From Thermothelomyces thermophilus ATCC 42464 (taxonomy: Eukaryota; Ascomycota; Sordariomycetes; Sordariales; Chaetomiaceae): a stretch of DNA of 64,000 bases. Below, piece after piece: positions 29,685-40,388 of the stretch. Each line of letters starts with the position of its first letter. Position 1 is the first letter of the stretch. The translations under genes and the position numbers were made by a program. The notes under the pieces are model-generated. The model saw nothing but the letters and a program-made list of their open reading frames with translations. It did not search any database and had not been told where the DNA came from. The DNA lies in assembly GCF_000226095.1 (NCBI RefSeq), contig NC_016476.1, forward strand, positions 3,782,001-3,846,000, written 5' to 3'.

Positions 29685-30713
29685 TCATCCACTGTTCCCA
29701 AAGACCTCCATCTCGGTATTCACGCGATCCCGCCAGCTCTCGGACCACGCCGGCACCATCGTTCCCGCACCATCCGGCGACTCTTTATCCTTCATGAGCG
29801 CAGTCGGGCGTCTCACCCTGAACCGTGGATCCATTCTCGCGACCAAGAACCAGCACACGATGGCCAGGTCGATCAGGTCCACGAAGCAGTAGTACGCCGC
29901 TTTGTGCAGGAACCACGCTTGGCTCTCCGGACCCCTCCCCTCGAACGCGACACCCGTCCTGAGCCCCTGCTGCAGCGTCAGGAGCACCCCAACCCCGCAG
30001 ATCATGGCCGCCCGCCCCGCAAACCGGGGCTTGTCCCGCTCGACCTCCTCCCGGGCCGGCAAGCCCCAGCCGCCGGCGAGGACGGCCAGCGGGGCCAGCA
30101 CGGCGACGGCGAGGCGGATGCACTCGGCGGCGAGCCAGACGGAGCGGCCGCGGTCGAGCTCCTCGGGCTCGCGGGTGAAGTACGAGTCGGCGTGGGCGCT
30201 GACGGCCATGACGAGGGCGGCGACGGCGCAGAAGACGGCGGCGCGGGCGGAGCGCACGACGGCCGGGTGCGGGCCGAAGACGGCGTAGTCGCGCAGGAAG
30301 CGGCGGGCCAGCAGCACGTTGGCGATCAGCGGCAGCACGGTGCCCGCGGGCGCCAGGATGGTCGACGCCATCTCGAGGTCGCGCGTCCCCGGGTGGTAGG
30401 TCCACACGAGCCGGGTGGCCAGCGCGGCCAGCCGGGTGAGGATGAATCCGGCGCGTAGGGCGGGGAGGAGAGGAGGGGGCACCAGCCGGCGGAAGAGGGA
30501 GGAGTGGCGGTGGTCGTCGGGGTCGTCGTCGGGGCCGTCGTCGGAGTAGTCGTCGGGACGGAGGCGGGTGCGGTCGAGCTGGTAGAAGGTGATGGAGAGG
30601 ACGAGGGCGAGGGTAAAAAGGACGAGGAAGATGATGGTCAGGGGCGTGTCGGGAATCGGAGTCGGGACGCCGCCCAAGTGGGCTTCGTTGACGGAAAAAG
30701 GGGGGTTGTCATT
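29685..30713 (-). CDS. Seven-TM membrane protein, DUF3112-like (5' exon unresolved)
   Basis: The coding frame reads LGGVPTPIPDTPLTIIFLVL at the N terminus, the pattern of the fungal DUF3112 family, followed by about seven hydrophobic segments. A very acidic cytosolic loop (DDYSDDGPDDDPDD) follows the first, and a basic C-terminal tail follows the last (about 340 aa in all). There is no ATG in frame at the expected place. In-frame sequence continues upstream to 30713, just after an AG acceptor (CAATAG). An ATG followed by GT about 115 nt upstream (near 30824-30830) could be a minimal first exon, but the donor (GTCACA) is weak. Function of the family is unknown. It is divergent from the TPR-SET gene. 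Confidence 0.75.
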   Translation of the reverse strand, partial: NDNPPFSVNEAHLGGVPTPIPDTPLTIIFLVLFTLALVLSITFYQLDRTRLRPDDYSDDGPDDDPDDHRHSSLFRRLVPPPLLPALRAGFILTRLAALATRLVWTYHPGTRDLEMASTILAPAGTVLPLIANVLLARRFLRDYAVFGPHPAVVRSARAAVFCAVAALVMAVSAHADSYFTREPEELDRGRSVWLAAECIRLAVAVLAPLAVLAGGWGLPAREEVERDKPRFAGRAAMICGVGVLLTLQQGLRTGVAFEGRGPESQAWFLHKAAYYCFVDLIDLAIVCWFLVARMDPRFRVRRPTALMKDKESPDGAGTMVPAWSESWRDRVNTEMEVFGNSG

Positions 30714-31810
30714 CTATTGGTGATAACGGTCAGAGGGTTCGTCAAAGATGAAGAAACAGTGTGGAGGAGGTTCCCGACAGGAGAAAGATCAGAGTTTGTT
30801 GTGACCATTATCGGTGCAGCATCAAGAGGTTGTTTTTCCACGAATCTGCAGTCTCCTGCAAGCTGATATAACATGTTTGTTGGGGTGCTATTTACTCCGT
30901 ATGATAATACGCAATCATCCGGGGCAGTGGAAAACAGGTAACGGAGAGCACGGTATATAATAGTCGATCCCTTGCCGAAGTTGAACATGAGTGCGAAAAA
31001 AATAATAACGATAAATACAACACATGCTTTGTTCAAATGACCGTTGAATGTGCCTGGACTGGGCTCGTGGGAACATCCGGACTGCAATTACATCATGATG
31101 CTGATGTGGGGTGACAAGAAGTGGTTTGTTTTAGGCGGGTCCGGTATTTTCCTCCGTAGTACTCTGTATATTCCACCCACTGCAAGCACGCCCATACAAA
31201 GCACATTTAAATAGAATTCAAAAAGTGCTCGGACCTGCTTAGCTTCCTCACTCAAACTCATCACAGATTCCACAGCCACTTGCGATATCGCAGCACCGCC
31301 GGCCTTCTCATCAACTTTGTTGGCCGTAAGATGCGAGTCGAAGTTCCTTCATCGTAAGATGTAGCTGAAAAGCTCCTGAGGTAAGTTGCCACGCTAGGAG
31401 CTAAACCGGCTGGTCATCATTCAAAGCAGCTTCTCGGCATAATAACCTTTTTTACGTTCAGAGAGTTTCACGACGTAAAAGTTTTGGAGGCTCAGAAGTG
31501 ACCCCGCCTTGCAGCTGCCCCGCGCGGCCGCACTCCCCAATTTTTCGGCGGGGACCCCTCTTGCAGAAGAATCTAGATACCCTTTCAAGTTTAGTTGGTC
31601 CATTTTACCTTGCTTCTTACTGCCTCTTTTGGTGTCATATGTTGGGCGACGCTTTCTGTGGATATTAAGCAAGCCACAATTTTTTCCACGTATTTCCACC
31701 ACGCGCCTTGACCACATGCCTGTTTGGTACTACCAAATATCGTGGGCTGTTAGGATTCCAGCGACAATTAGGCGTCTAGGTCCAGGTCTAAGAAGAAGAA
31801 AAATATAAAA
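30714..31810. other. Divergent promoter region
   Basis: Shared upstream region of the DUF3112-like gene (minus) and the TPR-SET gene (plus). It may include the short first exon of the former. No other gene is supported. Confidence 0.5.
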
Positions 31811-33916
31811 ATGGCCCCCGGAGCGGACGGCAATACCGTCTACCTGACCGAGCAAGAAGTACAACGCATTCAAACCACAGTAAAGGAAAACGTCAAGAAG
31901 CGGACGGAACTCCGCGGCCATGCCCGCGAACCGAGGCAGGCAAAGGATGCCATCAGCCAGGCGACCGGGGCCGCGCTGATGGCCGACATGGGCAGCATGT
32001 CCATGGATCAGTCTAAGGAGAGCATTCCCGCTCTCGCCGTCGGGCAGCCATACCCGCCCTGCACCGCTCCGCTCAAGGAGTTGCAGCCGATGAAGCTGGC
32101 CGACCTCACCCTCGAAACTCACCACCGCGGGCGCCAGCTGTCCGTCAAGCGGGCCAGTCCGGTCGTCACGCTGGCGTCTAGGTCGTGGACTATGGTCCAG
32201 GACGACGCCGAGGAGACGGAGCGGTTGGAAATTGTCCTGCACAAGACGCTGCACGGCAAAGACGTCCTCGAGTCGGCATCGACCTTTATCATCAAGGAAC
32301 CCTACTTTACGCTCACCGAGGAGGGCGAGCCGACGCTCCGCATCGACCATCCTTCCGACCTTGTCGTCCTCCACGACGCCGGCAACGATCAACCCACCCT
32401 CCCCCCCGACGTCTCTCCAGACGAGATCGAGAAGCGAGCGCTCGCCCACAAGCAGAAGGGCAACACGGCGCTCGGCAAAAACGACCTCCCCCTCGCCCAC
32501 GCATCTTACACGGCCGGCCTGGCCCTCGCCGCGCGCCTCCCCACCGCGGACCTCAGCCGGGACCTGCACCGTAACCGCGCACATGTGAACCTGCTGCTCG
32601 GGCAGTTTGACGAGGCCAGGTCTGATGCTCTGGCCGCGCTCATCCCGACCAGAGAGGAAGGCGGAGGAGGGGCGGAGCAGCAGAAGAACGAGGCGGAGGC
32701 CGCTAATGACGACGACGCGCGCGTCGCCGAGCTCAACGCCAAGTGCTACTTCCGCGCCGGCACCGCCGCCTACAGCCTGGCGCGCTTCGCCGAGGCCCGC
32801 GACCTGTTCGAGCGCCAGCTGCGCCTGATGCCGCAGGACAAGGGCGCGGCGGCCAACCTGGCGCGGTGCGACGCCCGCCTGCGCGAGCAGAACGACTCGG
32901 CCGCGCCCGACCTCGCCCGCCTCCGCACCGCCTCCGCCGCCGCCGCCGCCGCCGCTGCTGCCGCCGCCGCAGCCTCGGGCGGCAGCGGCGGCCAGCCGTA
33001 CCGGGGCACCGACGCGGCGTCCTGGCCCGGGCCGACCGAGGTGCGGGACAGTCCGGGGATGGGCCGGGGTCTGTTTGCCACGCGGGCGATCAAGGCCGGG
33101 GAGGTGGTCATGTGCGAGAAGGCGTTCGCCGTCGTGCGGGGCCCGAAAGACGGCGCGCTGGCGGCCATCACGTACGACGTGCGGGACGACCGGATCCGCG
33201 TGGCGCCGGTCGGGCTGGAGCGGGTGGTGGTGGAGCGGGCGGTCAAGAACCCGTCGCTGATCGGGGACCTGATGGACCTGTACGGCGACTGGGACGGCGG
33301 CGAGGCCAAGGGCGTGCGGGAGACGGAGGACGGCCCGGTCGTGGATGTGTTCCGGGTGCACGACATCGTCGCCAGGAACGGCTTCGGCGTCGACAGCAGG
33401 GACGGCCGCGGGGGAGGGGGAGGACCGGGACAGGGAGGCAGCGGCGGCGGCAGCGGCGGCGCTGCGGGGCTCTGGATCCGCGCCGCCTACTTTAACCACT
33501 CCTGCGTCCCCAACACGGAGCGCGAGTTCATCGGCGACCTGATCGTGGTCCGCGCGCTCCGGGACATTGCCGCCGGGGAGGAGCTGGTGCAGAGCTACGA
33601 CGTGACCGGGGACTACGAGGGCAGGCGGGAGGCTCTGATGACCACGTGGGGTTTCGAATGCAACTGCGCGCTCTGCGAGGCCGAGAGGACGGATGATGTG
33701 GCAGTGAGGGAGAAACGGAGCAAGCTGGCCAAGGAGGCGGACGAATTCCTCAAGACCGTCGGCACGCTGGCCAGCAAGAGGCTGGCCATCGCCAAGGCGA
33801 GGCGGCTGGTGGCGGCCATCGACGAGACGTACGACGACAAGAAGTACCGCGATCTGCCTCGTCTGGCGAATCGCCTGCTCCAGCAGTGGCTTTCGGCTGC
33901 CAATCGCCAGCTATGA
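31811..33916 (+). CDS. TPR and SET domain protein (SMYD-like methyltransferase)
   Basis: Single exon, 701 aa. Residues about 200-370 form TPR-like helices (KRALAHKQKGNTALGKND, then AKCYFRAGTAAYSLARFAEA). A GC-rich poly-Ala stretch (about 376-392) links them to the SET domain: EVRDSPGMGRGLFATRAIKA (about 408) opens it, YFNHSCVPNTE (about 560) gives the NHSC cofactor and knot motif, GEELVQSYDV follows, and WGFECNCALCE (about 612) is the cysteine-rich post-SET. There is no MYND zinc finger. SET proteins move a methyl group from S-adenosylmethionine to lysine; the TPR part suggests a protein partner. All key SET motifs are present, so activity is plausible. A 589-codon frame on the opposite strand is a GC artefact. 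Confidence 0.92.
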   Translation: MAPGADGNTVYLTEQEVQRIQTTVKENVKKRTELRGHAREPRQAKDAISQATGAALMADMGSMSMDQSKESIPALAVGQPYPPCTAPLKELQPMKLADLTLETHHRGRQLSVKRASPVVTLASRSWTMVQDDAEETERLEIVLHKTLHGKDVLESASTFIIKEPYFTLTEEGEPTLRIDHPSDLVVLHDAGNDQPTLPPDVSPDEIEKRALAHKQKGNTALGKNDLPLAHASYTAGLALAARLPTADLSRDLHRNRAHVNLLLGQFDEARSDALAALIPTREEGGGGAEQQKNEAEAANDDDARVAELNAKCYFRAGTAAYSLARFAEARDLFERQLRLMPQDKGAAANLARCDARLREQNDSAAPDLARLRTASAAAAAAAAAAAAASGGSGGQPYRGTDAASWPGPTEVRDSPGMGRGLFATRAIKAGEVVMCEKAFAVVRGPKDGALAAITYDVRDDRIRVAPVGLERVVVERAVKNPSLIGDLMDLYGDWDGGEAKGVRETEDGPVVDVFRVHDIVARNGFGVDSRDGRGGGGGPGQGGSGGGSGGAAGLWIRAAYFNHSCVPNTEREFIGDLIVVRALRDIAAGEELVQSYDVTGDYEGRREALMTTWGFECNCALCEAERTDDVAVREKRSKLAKEADEFLKTVGTLASKRLAIAKARRLVAAIDETYDDKKYRDLPRLANRLLQQWLSAANRQL

Positions 33917-35410
33917 AACCGTAATAGCTAGCACTTTTTAGTAGGTAGTTTTCTTCTTGGGAGCCGCAGTTCGGACTCGAACCCTCTGATGTAGTACCTC
34001 GAATGTTAGCAAAAATGGGCCGCTTGCCCCCGGTCTCGAAACGAAGAACTTTCGTTGGGTTCTGGTTACTGGGATGGATCTCCTTGAAAAGCCTACAGAG
34101 TGAGTGAGCCTCACCTCATGTTAGGTTGGTCTGAGGTCTTGAGAGGTCAAATTGGTTACCGTGTGACACCCAGGCCGCGTACCTAATTCGTCTTCAGTTT
34201 TCAGAGCAGTTCAAGGCATGGGCGGAGTGGTTAAGAAACTGGGTCATGCCGAGGCACCACACTTGGGAGGCGTGGAAGGCCGGTTACCTCCCGGTCGACG
34301 GCGATACCGTTATGAAAGCCCCAATCAGGCGTGTTAGATCGTCTTATACAATGCTATTTATAATGTTTCTCGTTTTCTCTCAACGATGTCTCCTTAACCG
34401 ACGCATAGCCAAGCTAAACAAGCAATTCCACAACTGCTCCTGTAATTACTGCTTCGTCACGACTATCCGTGCAGACACCGCGTCCTTCCCTCCTGCGAAG
34501 GACGCCCTCATCCTCTTTAGCTCATTGCCCGCCGCCGAGCGCCACCAGATTATTGTCCGCTAAGTGAGAAGACGGAGCGTCAAGTGTTTTCCCCTAGGCT
34601 GTACTCGGGAGCTCCGACACTTTCCTCATTGTGATTAATGCATCCCTGATTCTTCGTTGTCGAAATTCCGACGCAACGAGGAGTCGGCCCTTTGGACTGT
34701 AATCGGAGAATTCGTTGAGCGGAGTGGTCTTCGAGTGCGCCCGGGCGCAGGCGAGGGGCAGAGGTGTGGAGAGCCTCATTTGAGGAGGTAAAGAAGAAGA
34801 AGAGACGATTTGGTCAACAAAACATGGTTTGAACAGGTCAATGGAGTGGTGGAAGTTGTGTTTCTCCGCATGTTCCTCTCGACAGACACTTACTCATGGG
34901 GCCTCCTCGGTCGCGGACGCTTCAGGGGAAAAAGAGGGGGGGGGGGGGGGGGTAAGCGTGGGTGGAGCGCTACTAATGTCTTCCCCCCTCCTAGCCCTTT
35001 TGAGCACTCAACCCCCTTCATCTTTTACAACCGAGGAGCAGTTGAAATGGGTGGACATGAACATATATAATATCACAAGGTCCACATCTGCTCGACAATG
35101 GCGCACCTAGGAACTCGTCAGATCCAATCCAGCCCAAGCATTATTGAGCACCAATTGAGTCCACAACCAAGTGCAGCTCCAGGTGCTAACGCAGGCACGG
35201 AGAGTATTATCCCCCTATTACGTACTAAGGTAGAGTCATGTAATGATCAGTTAAGGTAGTTTTCCACAAATGACGCGCCCCCTTGCTAGGAACCTTGGGT
35301 ATCTGCAGGTCCATATTCTGTTTCCAAGCACTCCCTGAGCGGGCCTGCCTACTCTGCCCGCAACCCCTGCAAAAAAAGGCCCGGTAATCCTACACCCTCT
35401 CTCCCCCCCT
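33917..35410. other. Intergenic, 1.5 kb
   Basis: No supported gene. A 105-codon frame (34246-34563) has no motifs. A run of 17 G lies at 34936-34952. A tRNA-like A-box (GGCGGAGTGGTTAAG at 34219) has no matching B-box or stems. Confidence 0.5.
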
Positions 35411-37263
35411 TCACTCGATCTTGATGCGAACCGAGATGGACCCTTTCTTGGTCTGAACGACGATCATGTCGTGGTCATACGAGATATCCTCCACCGTGGT
35501 CTCGTGCAGCTTCGCGCGGGGGAGGACGCGGATGGCCATGATGGCTGCCATGAGGTAGACCTCGCAGTACGCCAGGCTAAAAGGGAGAGAAAGAACACAT
35601 CCCGAGCGTCAGCATGAGACAGAAAAGAGAGGGGGGAGAACGTTGTTGTTATTTCAGCAGCAGACTTACTTCTCGCCGATGCAGGACCGGCTTCCCTTGC
35701 CAAAGGCGATGAGGAACTTCTGCAGCTTGTGGTTTGGCTGGCCGTCGACGAGCCAGCGCTCGGGCTTGAACTCGTCCGGATCCGGGAAGAGCTCCGGGTC
35801 CCAGTGGTTGATCATGGAGGTCATGCCGATCGGGGTTCCGCGGGGGATGACCCACTCCTTCTTGCCGTCGCGGGTGCGGTAGACGAGGTCCTCGTCGCGG
35901 GCGATGCGGGCCGAGCGGTGCGAGACGCCCGGCATGACGCGCAGCGACTCGTGCACGATGGCCCACAGGTACGGTCGCTGCTCCAGCTCGGTCCACTTGA
36001 GCTTGGCCGGGTCCAGGCCCTCGAGGTCCTCCATCAGGCGCTTGTACATCTCCGGCTGGGAGAGGAGGTAGTACGTGATGACGGTGAGCGTGGCCTGATT
36101 ATCGGTATCGTATTATCACCCAGCGTGTCAGCTTTCTGGAACGAGAACAAAGCAAAAAAAAAGAAGAAGAGAACCAGACTTACCGCGGTGGTCTCGGTCC
36201 CGGCGAGCAAAAAGTTGAAGCCCTCGCCGGAGAGACGGTACATGGTCTTCTCCTCCTCGGGCAGCAGGTCGGACTGGACCAGCTCGGCAAAGACGCGGCC
36301 CTTTTCCGGGTTGCTGAGGGCGGCCCGGATGTAGCCGGGGATGACGACGTTCATCTGCCGCATGACCGTCTTGACGTCCTCGCCGAGGTAGTCGGCCATG
36401 ATGGGCATCACCTGGGCCAGCTTGCGGGCGACGACGTTGTGACGCATCATGTAGGCGCTCCGGAGGAAGGACTTGACCCAGGTGGCAAAGTTGGGCTCCC
36501 AGCCCTCCTGGGCGACGAAGCCCATGGGCTCGCCGAAGGCGTACTGCGAGATGACGTCGGCGGTGAAGCAGTTGAAGGCCTCCTTGACGTCGAAGGGCCC
36601 CTTGCCGGCCCAGGAGAGCATCTTGTCGGCCACCATCTGAGCCATGTCCAAGACCTCGCCCTCGAGCTTGAGCATCTGGTTGCGCGAGAAGAAGCGCGAG
36701 ATGGCGCCCTTGCGCATCCGGTGTAGCTCGTGCGGCACCGTCGAAAAGCCCGTCACCGAGACGGGACCGGCGCCGCCCGTGTTGAGCTGGTGTTGCCACT
36801 TGTCGCGGATCCGGCCCGGCCCGGCGTAGATCTGGTCGGTGAAGTACGGGTCGGAGCAGTGGAGCTCGTCCGGGTTAATCCTCACGATGGGGCCTGCCAC
36901 ACTCTCTTGTCAGCCTAAATTTGCTCTACTCCCCACGCCCTCTTCCTGCCTCTCCCTCTCTCTCCCCGCCCCTTTCCCTCTCATTGGACTTGGGCCCGAC
37001 GCACCATATTTGTCATGCATGCGCTTGATCACCTTGCCGTACCGTCCGACCAGGATCCAGTCGTAGTAGGCTTCGTACAGGTAACTCGCCGCTGCGATCT
37101 TGGGGCCGGGGAAGCGCGAAAGCGGGTGGAACGGTGAGATGTTGTACAGCGCCACGGCGATCCGGTAAACAACCCACAGCAAGACGAGGGTCGCCAGGCC
37201 GCGCAGCGACAGGACGTCCCGGAAGATGTCCACAACTGAGGTTGGTCGTGGTAGAATGTCCAT
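35411..37263 (-). CDS. Cytochrome P450 monooxygenase (trichodiene oxygenase-like)
   Basis: Four exons: 37263-37005, 36893-36184, 36094-35670 and 35576-35411. Introns of 111, 89 and 93 nt have donors GTGCGT, GTAAGT and GTAAGT. All junctions keep frame, giving 519 aa. An N-terminal membrane anchor ([18 protein letters not shown]) precedes [19 protein letters not shown] and the junction block [14 protein letters not shown]. The I-helix oxygen-binding motif is LLAGTETTA, the K-helix ExxR is HESLR, and the heme loop is [11 protein letters not shown] with its cysteine ligand, followed by NLAYCEVYL across the last junction. All catalytic landmarks are present, so it should be an active ER-bound enzyme. 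The [11 protein letters not shown] pattern fits the CYP58/CYP65-like fungal group. The substrate is unknown and no biosynthetic core enzyme is in the window. Confidence 0.93.
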
Positions 37264-37941
37264 GGTGGCTGCTGTGTTCCGCAGAGCGACAACGTTCCTT
37301 GGAAGTGAGCCAGCCGCGGGGGCGGACTTGGGAAGGGGGGGGGGGGGGGTGGGGTTGGATTAGACTCGAAAGGTCGAGGAAGAGCTGACTGAGAGGGAAC
37401 TTCAGACACGAAGGGACAGGTGCCGAGGGCTCTTTAACTGGAAGAGCAGCATGGAATTGGCCGAGATGTAGCTCCCGTCACCGATGCGTAGCTGGCCGCC
37501 TCTCTCTCCGGTCTCTCGGGGGCGGATCGCTGCGAATAGACCTGCCACCGAGGTGAGAGTCCTCCGCATTATTCCCAGAATAGATAGAGGTGCGGCGGGG
37601 AGGGGTGGAGCAGCGCTCGATCCCTACCCTGCTGTGTCCTACTACTAGTACAGGAGTGTAGTGTAGCACCTTTAGCGGCCCCCGCCTGTGTGCAGCATGC
37701 TGTCCGCTGAATACCGCCTTATGCAGCCTTTGCACTAGCGTAATGCTCAGTACTCTGTACTGCGTACTAGTAGGTAGGCGATGTTGTGAGTTTGGACACA
37801 AACCGCGCTGTCGAGCGGCTCTTACGAGTCCATGAGCTCGCAATGGACCGCGCTTGCATGAAGAATTCAGCCGAAGGGCCAGGAACGTTGGATCAGTGTA
37901 GCACTGGCCAAGAGAAAGACGCTTCAGGATGATATCTCTGT
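37264..37941. other. Upstream region of P450 gene
   Basis: Presumed promoter of the P450 gene, with a run of 15 G at 37335-37349 just upstream of the start, and several GTGTAGT/ACTAGT-type short repeats near 37630-37760. No gene seen. Confidence 0.5.
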
Positions 37942-38214
37942 CTACTTGTAGACGACTTGGCTCAGGAGGCGGTGAGGCAGCGGCAACCACTCGCTCGCGG
38001 TTCGATCAACACTCCGGCATTCCTCGACAATGCGTGCCGGCATGAGGAGCTGTCCATCAACTGGCCAATCCTGAGGTGAGACGCCCAGCAAGTTCCACAC
38101 CTTTTCCACGACAGCCTTTGGTGTCTTCAAAACGGGAATGACAAGGCCCTTATCGAGACTAGCGCGCGGGGGTTGGTTGGTTGTCATTAGCGGATTCCAG
38201 TACTTAGTGTACAC
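37942..38214 (-). CDS. Short hypothetical ORF, doubtful
   Basis: 90 codons from MYTKYWNPLM to a stop at 37942. The composition is protein-like (KAVVEKVWNLLGVSPQDW), but I recognise no family, and there is no evidence of transcription signals or further exons. It may be a fragment of a decayed gene or a chance frame. Confidence 0.2.
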   Translation of the reverse strand: MYTKYWNPLMTTNQPPRASLDKGLVIPVLKTPKAVVEKVWNLLGVSPQDWPVDGQLLMPARIVEECRSVDRTASEWLPLPHRLLSQVVYK

Positions 38215-40388
38215 ATGCTAGTGGCATAGTAGGTTCAGCTTGCTATATAATACCGTCACACTAGTGTAGTACGACTCCATCACCGGTGCAAGGAGATGGT
38301 CGAACCCGCAACTTGAGTCCATTCCATTTCCTCCAAAGTTCCCGTGTGTTAGCGTACACTACTCTGGGCCCGCCGATCCACACCGGTTGCCGGACAAGTG
38401 AAGCTCCCCGGTGTACGGATGTACGTTATGTATGTACTGTGCATAACTACATACACCATCGTACGGATACTACTCGTGCAGATGCTGAAAGTCGATGAAG
38501 CACTGTGGCGCTGCGGTTGTGCAACAACGAGCTCGTGGAACTGCTTCCGAAAAGATGTCAAAAAACGTGGGCGACCCGAAGCGGGCTTTTTTTTCTTTTT
38601 CCCCAGCAATCCGTGGGGGGCACGTGGACCTGCTCGTCACAACATATGCAGTCGGGTGGAGCAGGGACCTCTCCCTCCACTAATTACACGTAACACAAAA
38701 CTAATCCGAACACTGCCGCACTACTGCAAGTATACGATTCCGTAAACATACGCGTTTCAGGGTGTTCGTTTGCCTTTTCTCTTCTTCTCGCACCGTTCGA
38801 AAGGATGTGTTGATCACTTGGAATCCATCGACAGCGCTGGCTTCCTCATCGAGATAAGTCATTGTTCGAACGGCAGCGGAGATTCCTCTCTGGCTGCAAC
38901 GAAGGCTCACCCCTTGTTGCCATCATACGCAGGATGATCAAGGTTATCGGGCCGGCAGTTACGTTCCTTTTACAGATAGAGTGTGTGTAAGCGAATCCTT
39001 CGACACGTGTCGCAGAGCGACTGATATCGAACTCCATCCCCGGAGTGGTGTACACTGCATACTGCGTAGTGTACTGTGCAGTGTAGTGTACCGCCTCAAC
39101 AGCAAACGTGCCTCGAACCCGGCGCAACGGTGCAGCCGAAACGCCGGGATACCGCGACCATGGATAACTGACCAAAATGCTACCTGTCGCGCACAGCACC
39201 CCTGTCAGGGGGCGAAAAGTTCCCCGTGGCTCTGTCTGGAACCGCCGATCATTTCCCGCACGAAAGCCACGGCCAACGGTTTCCCCTCTTTGCAGCAACA
39301 CTGCAATCTCTTTGAGAGTGTTGGACGCGACACGATACTTCTTCGTACACGACTCCGGTGTTTGTCCTGCGTGCTGCGTATATACAGACTAGTGCCGGCT
39401 GTTGGCTACTGCTTGACGGAGATGCGGAACTGATGCGCATAGTGCCAAGTATAAAGTTAGCATTAGCACCGCTGGTGTCAGCTAGTTATGCCCAACGTGG
39501 AAAACCGGCAGGCTAGCCCGAACGGCCCGTTTCCGCGGCCGACGGAAACTAATCCGTAGTGTACTCTACACTAGTGTAGTATCCGTATTTCACTACGTCC
39601 CGTGGATCACCATATCCACCATTCCCAGGATGGATATCCTCGCGTGGGCCGTGGGGAATTAAGCTAAAATGCCATCCGGGTTGTTAAATTTCGGGAGAGG
39701 CTTACATACACCTATATGAGGAAAAAAAAAAATTATTTTGGCGAGTTACTTAGTCAACGATGACATTATGTGCCAAGCATACGTACCATCCTAAGTAGAG
39801 TTTTCCTGTAATAGGTGTAGTCTGACATTTCCGGGGAAGAATCCGAGTTTCGAGCTAGTTCCGAGAAAGCAGGGCAAGGGTTCAGGGAAAGGCTGAGGGG
39901 AGGGCACTCGTCCAGGGACGTTCTTCCCTCGGGTCTTCCCCCCCACAAGGTACGACGCCACCATTCGGCTCACTTACCCATTGTTGATCCCTTGAGCAAA
40001 AGAGGGGATAGAAGACAGGACACAGAAGAGAGAGAAAGCAAAGAAAGCATAGAGCATTACCTAAATCAAGACGCCATCCCGTGGAGAAAACTGAAGTTTA
40101 ACAAGGGGAAGTATAGTTAGGGGTTAGAGATTGACAAGGCCGGGATACATGTTCGCAGACCGTCAGAGGCATCTTTTGTGAAGATGTTTGCGACGCTGTG
40201 ACACACCCTTCTTTTCTTGCCTCGATCGCCCCCGTCAGCCTGTCCTTATTTCTCAACTCCCGTCTGCCATTCCCTTTCTTCTCACGCTCGTTTTGTCTCC
40301 CATTCTCGATCTACCTTTACCGGACGTGGACGTTCCCTTGTTTTGAGCAACAGACGACGGCCAACGGACGCCGTCTCCCTCATTCACC
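38215..40388. other. Intergenic, 2.2 kb
   Basis: No supported gene. Short GTGTAGT/TACACT motifs recur (near 38265, 39065-39090 and 39555-39590), a pure A-run lies at 39722-39732, and the last 200 bases before 40389 are pyrimidine-rich, as expected upstream of a fungal start. Confidence 0.45.

Noticed and set aside
31730-33499. 589-codon minus-strand frame opposite the TPR-SET gene
   Set aside because: No motifs, His/Arg/Val-rich composition, and fully overlapped by a gene with complete SET motifs; an effect of GC-rich codons.
33972-34060. Minus-strand B-box-like GGGTTCGAGTCC
   Set aside because: Flanking bases do not form a T-stem and there is no A-box upstream on that strand.
34219-34300. 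tRNA-like sequence with an A-box-like GGCGGAGTGGTTAAG
   Set aside because: No B-box of the GGTTCGANNCC type at the right distance and no acceptor or T-stem pairing.
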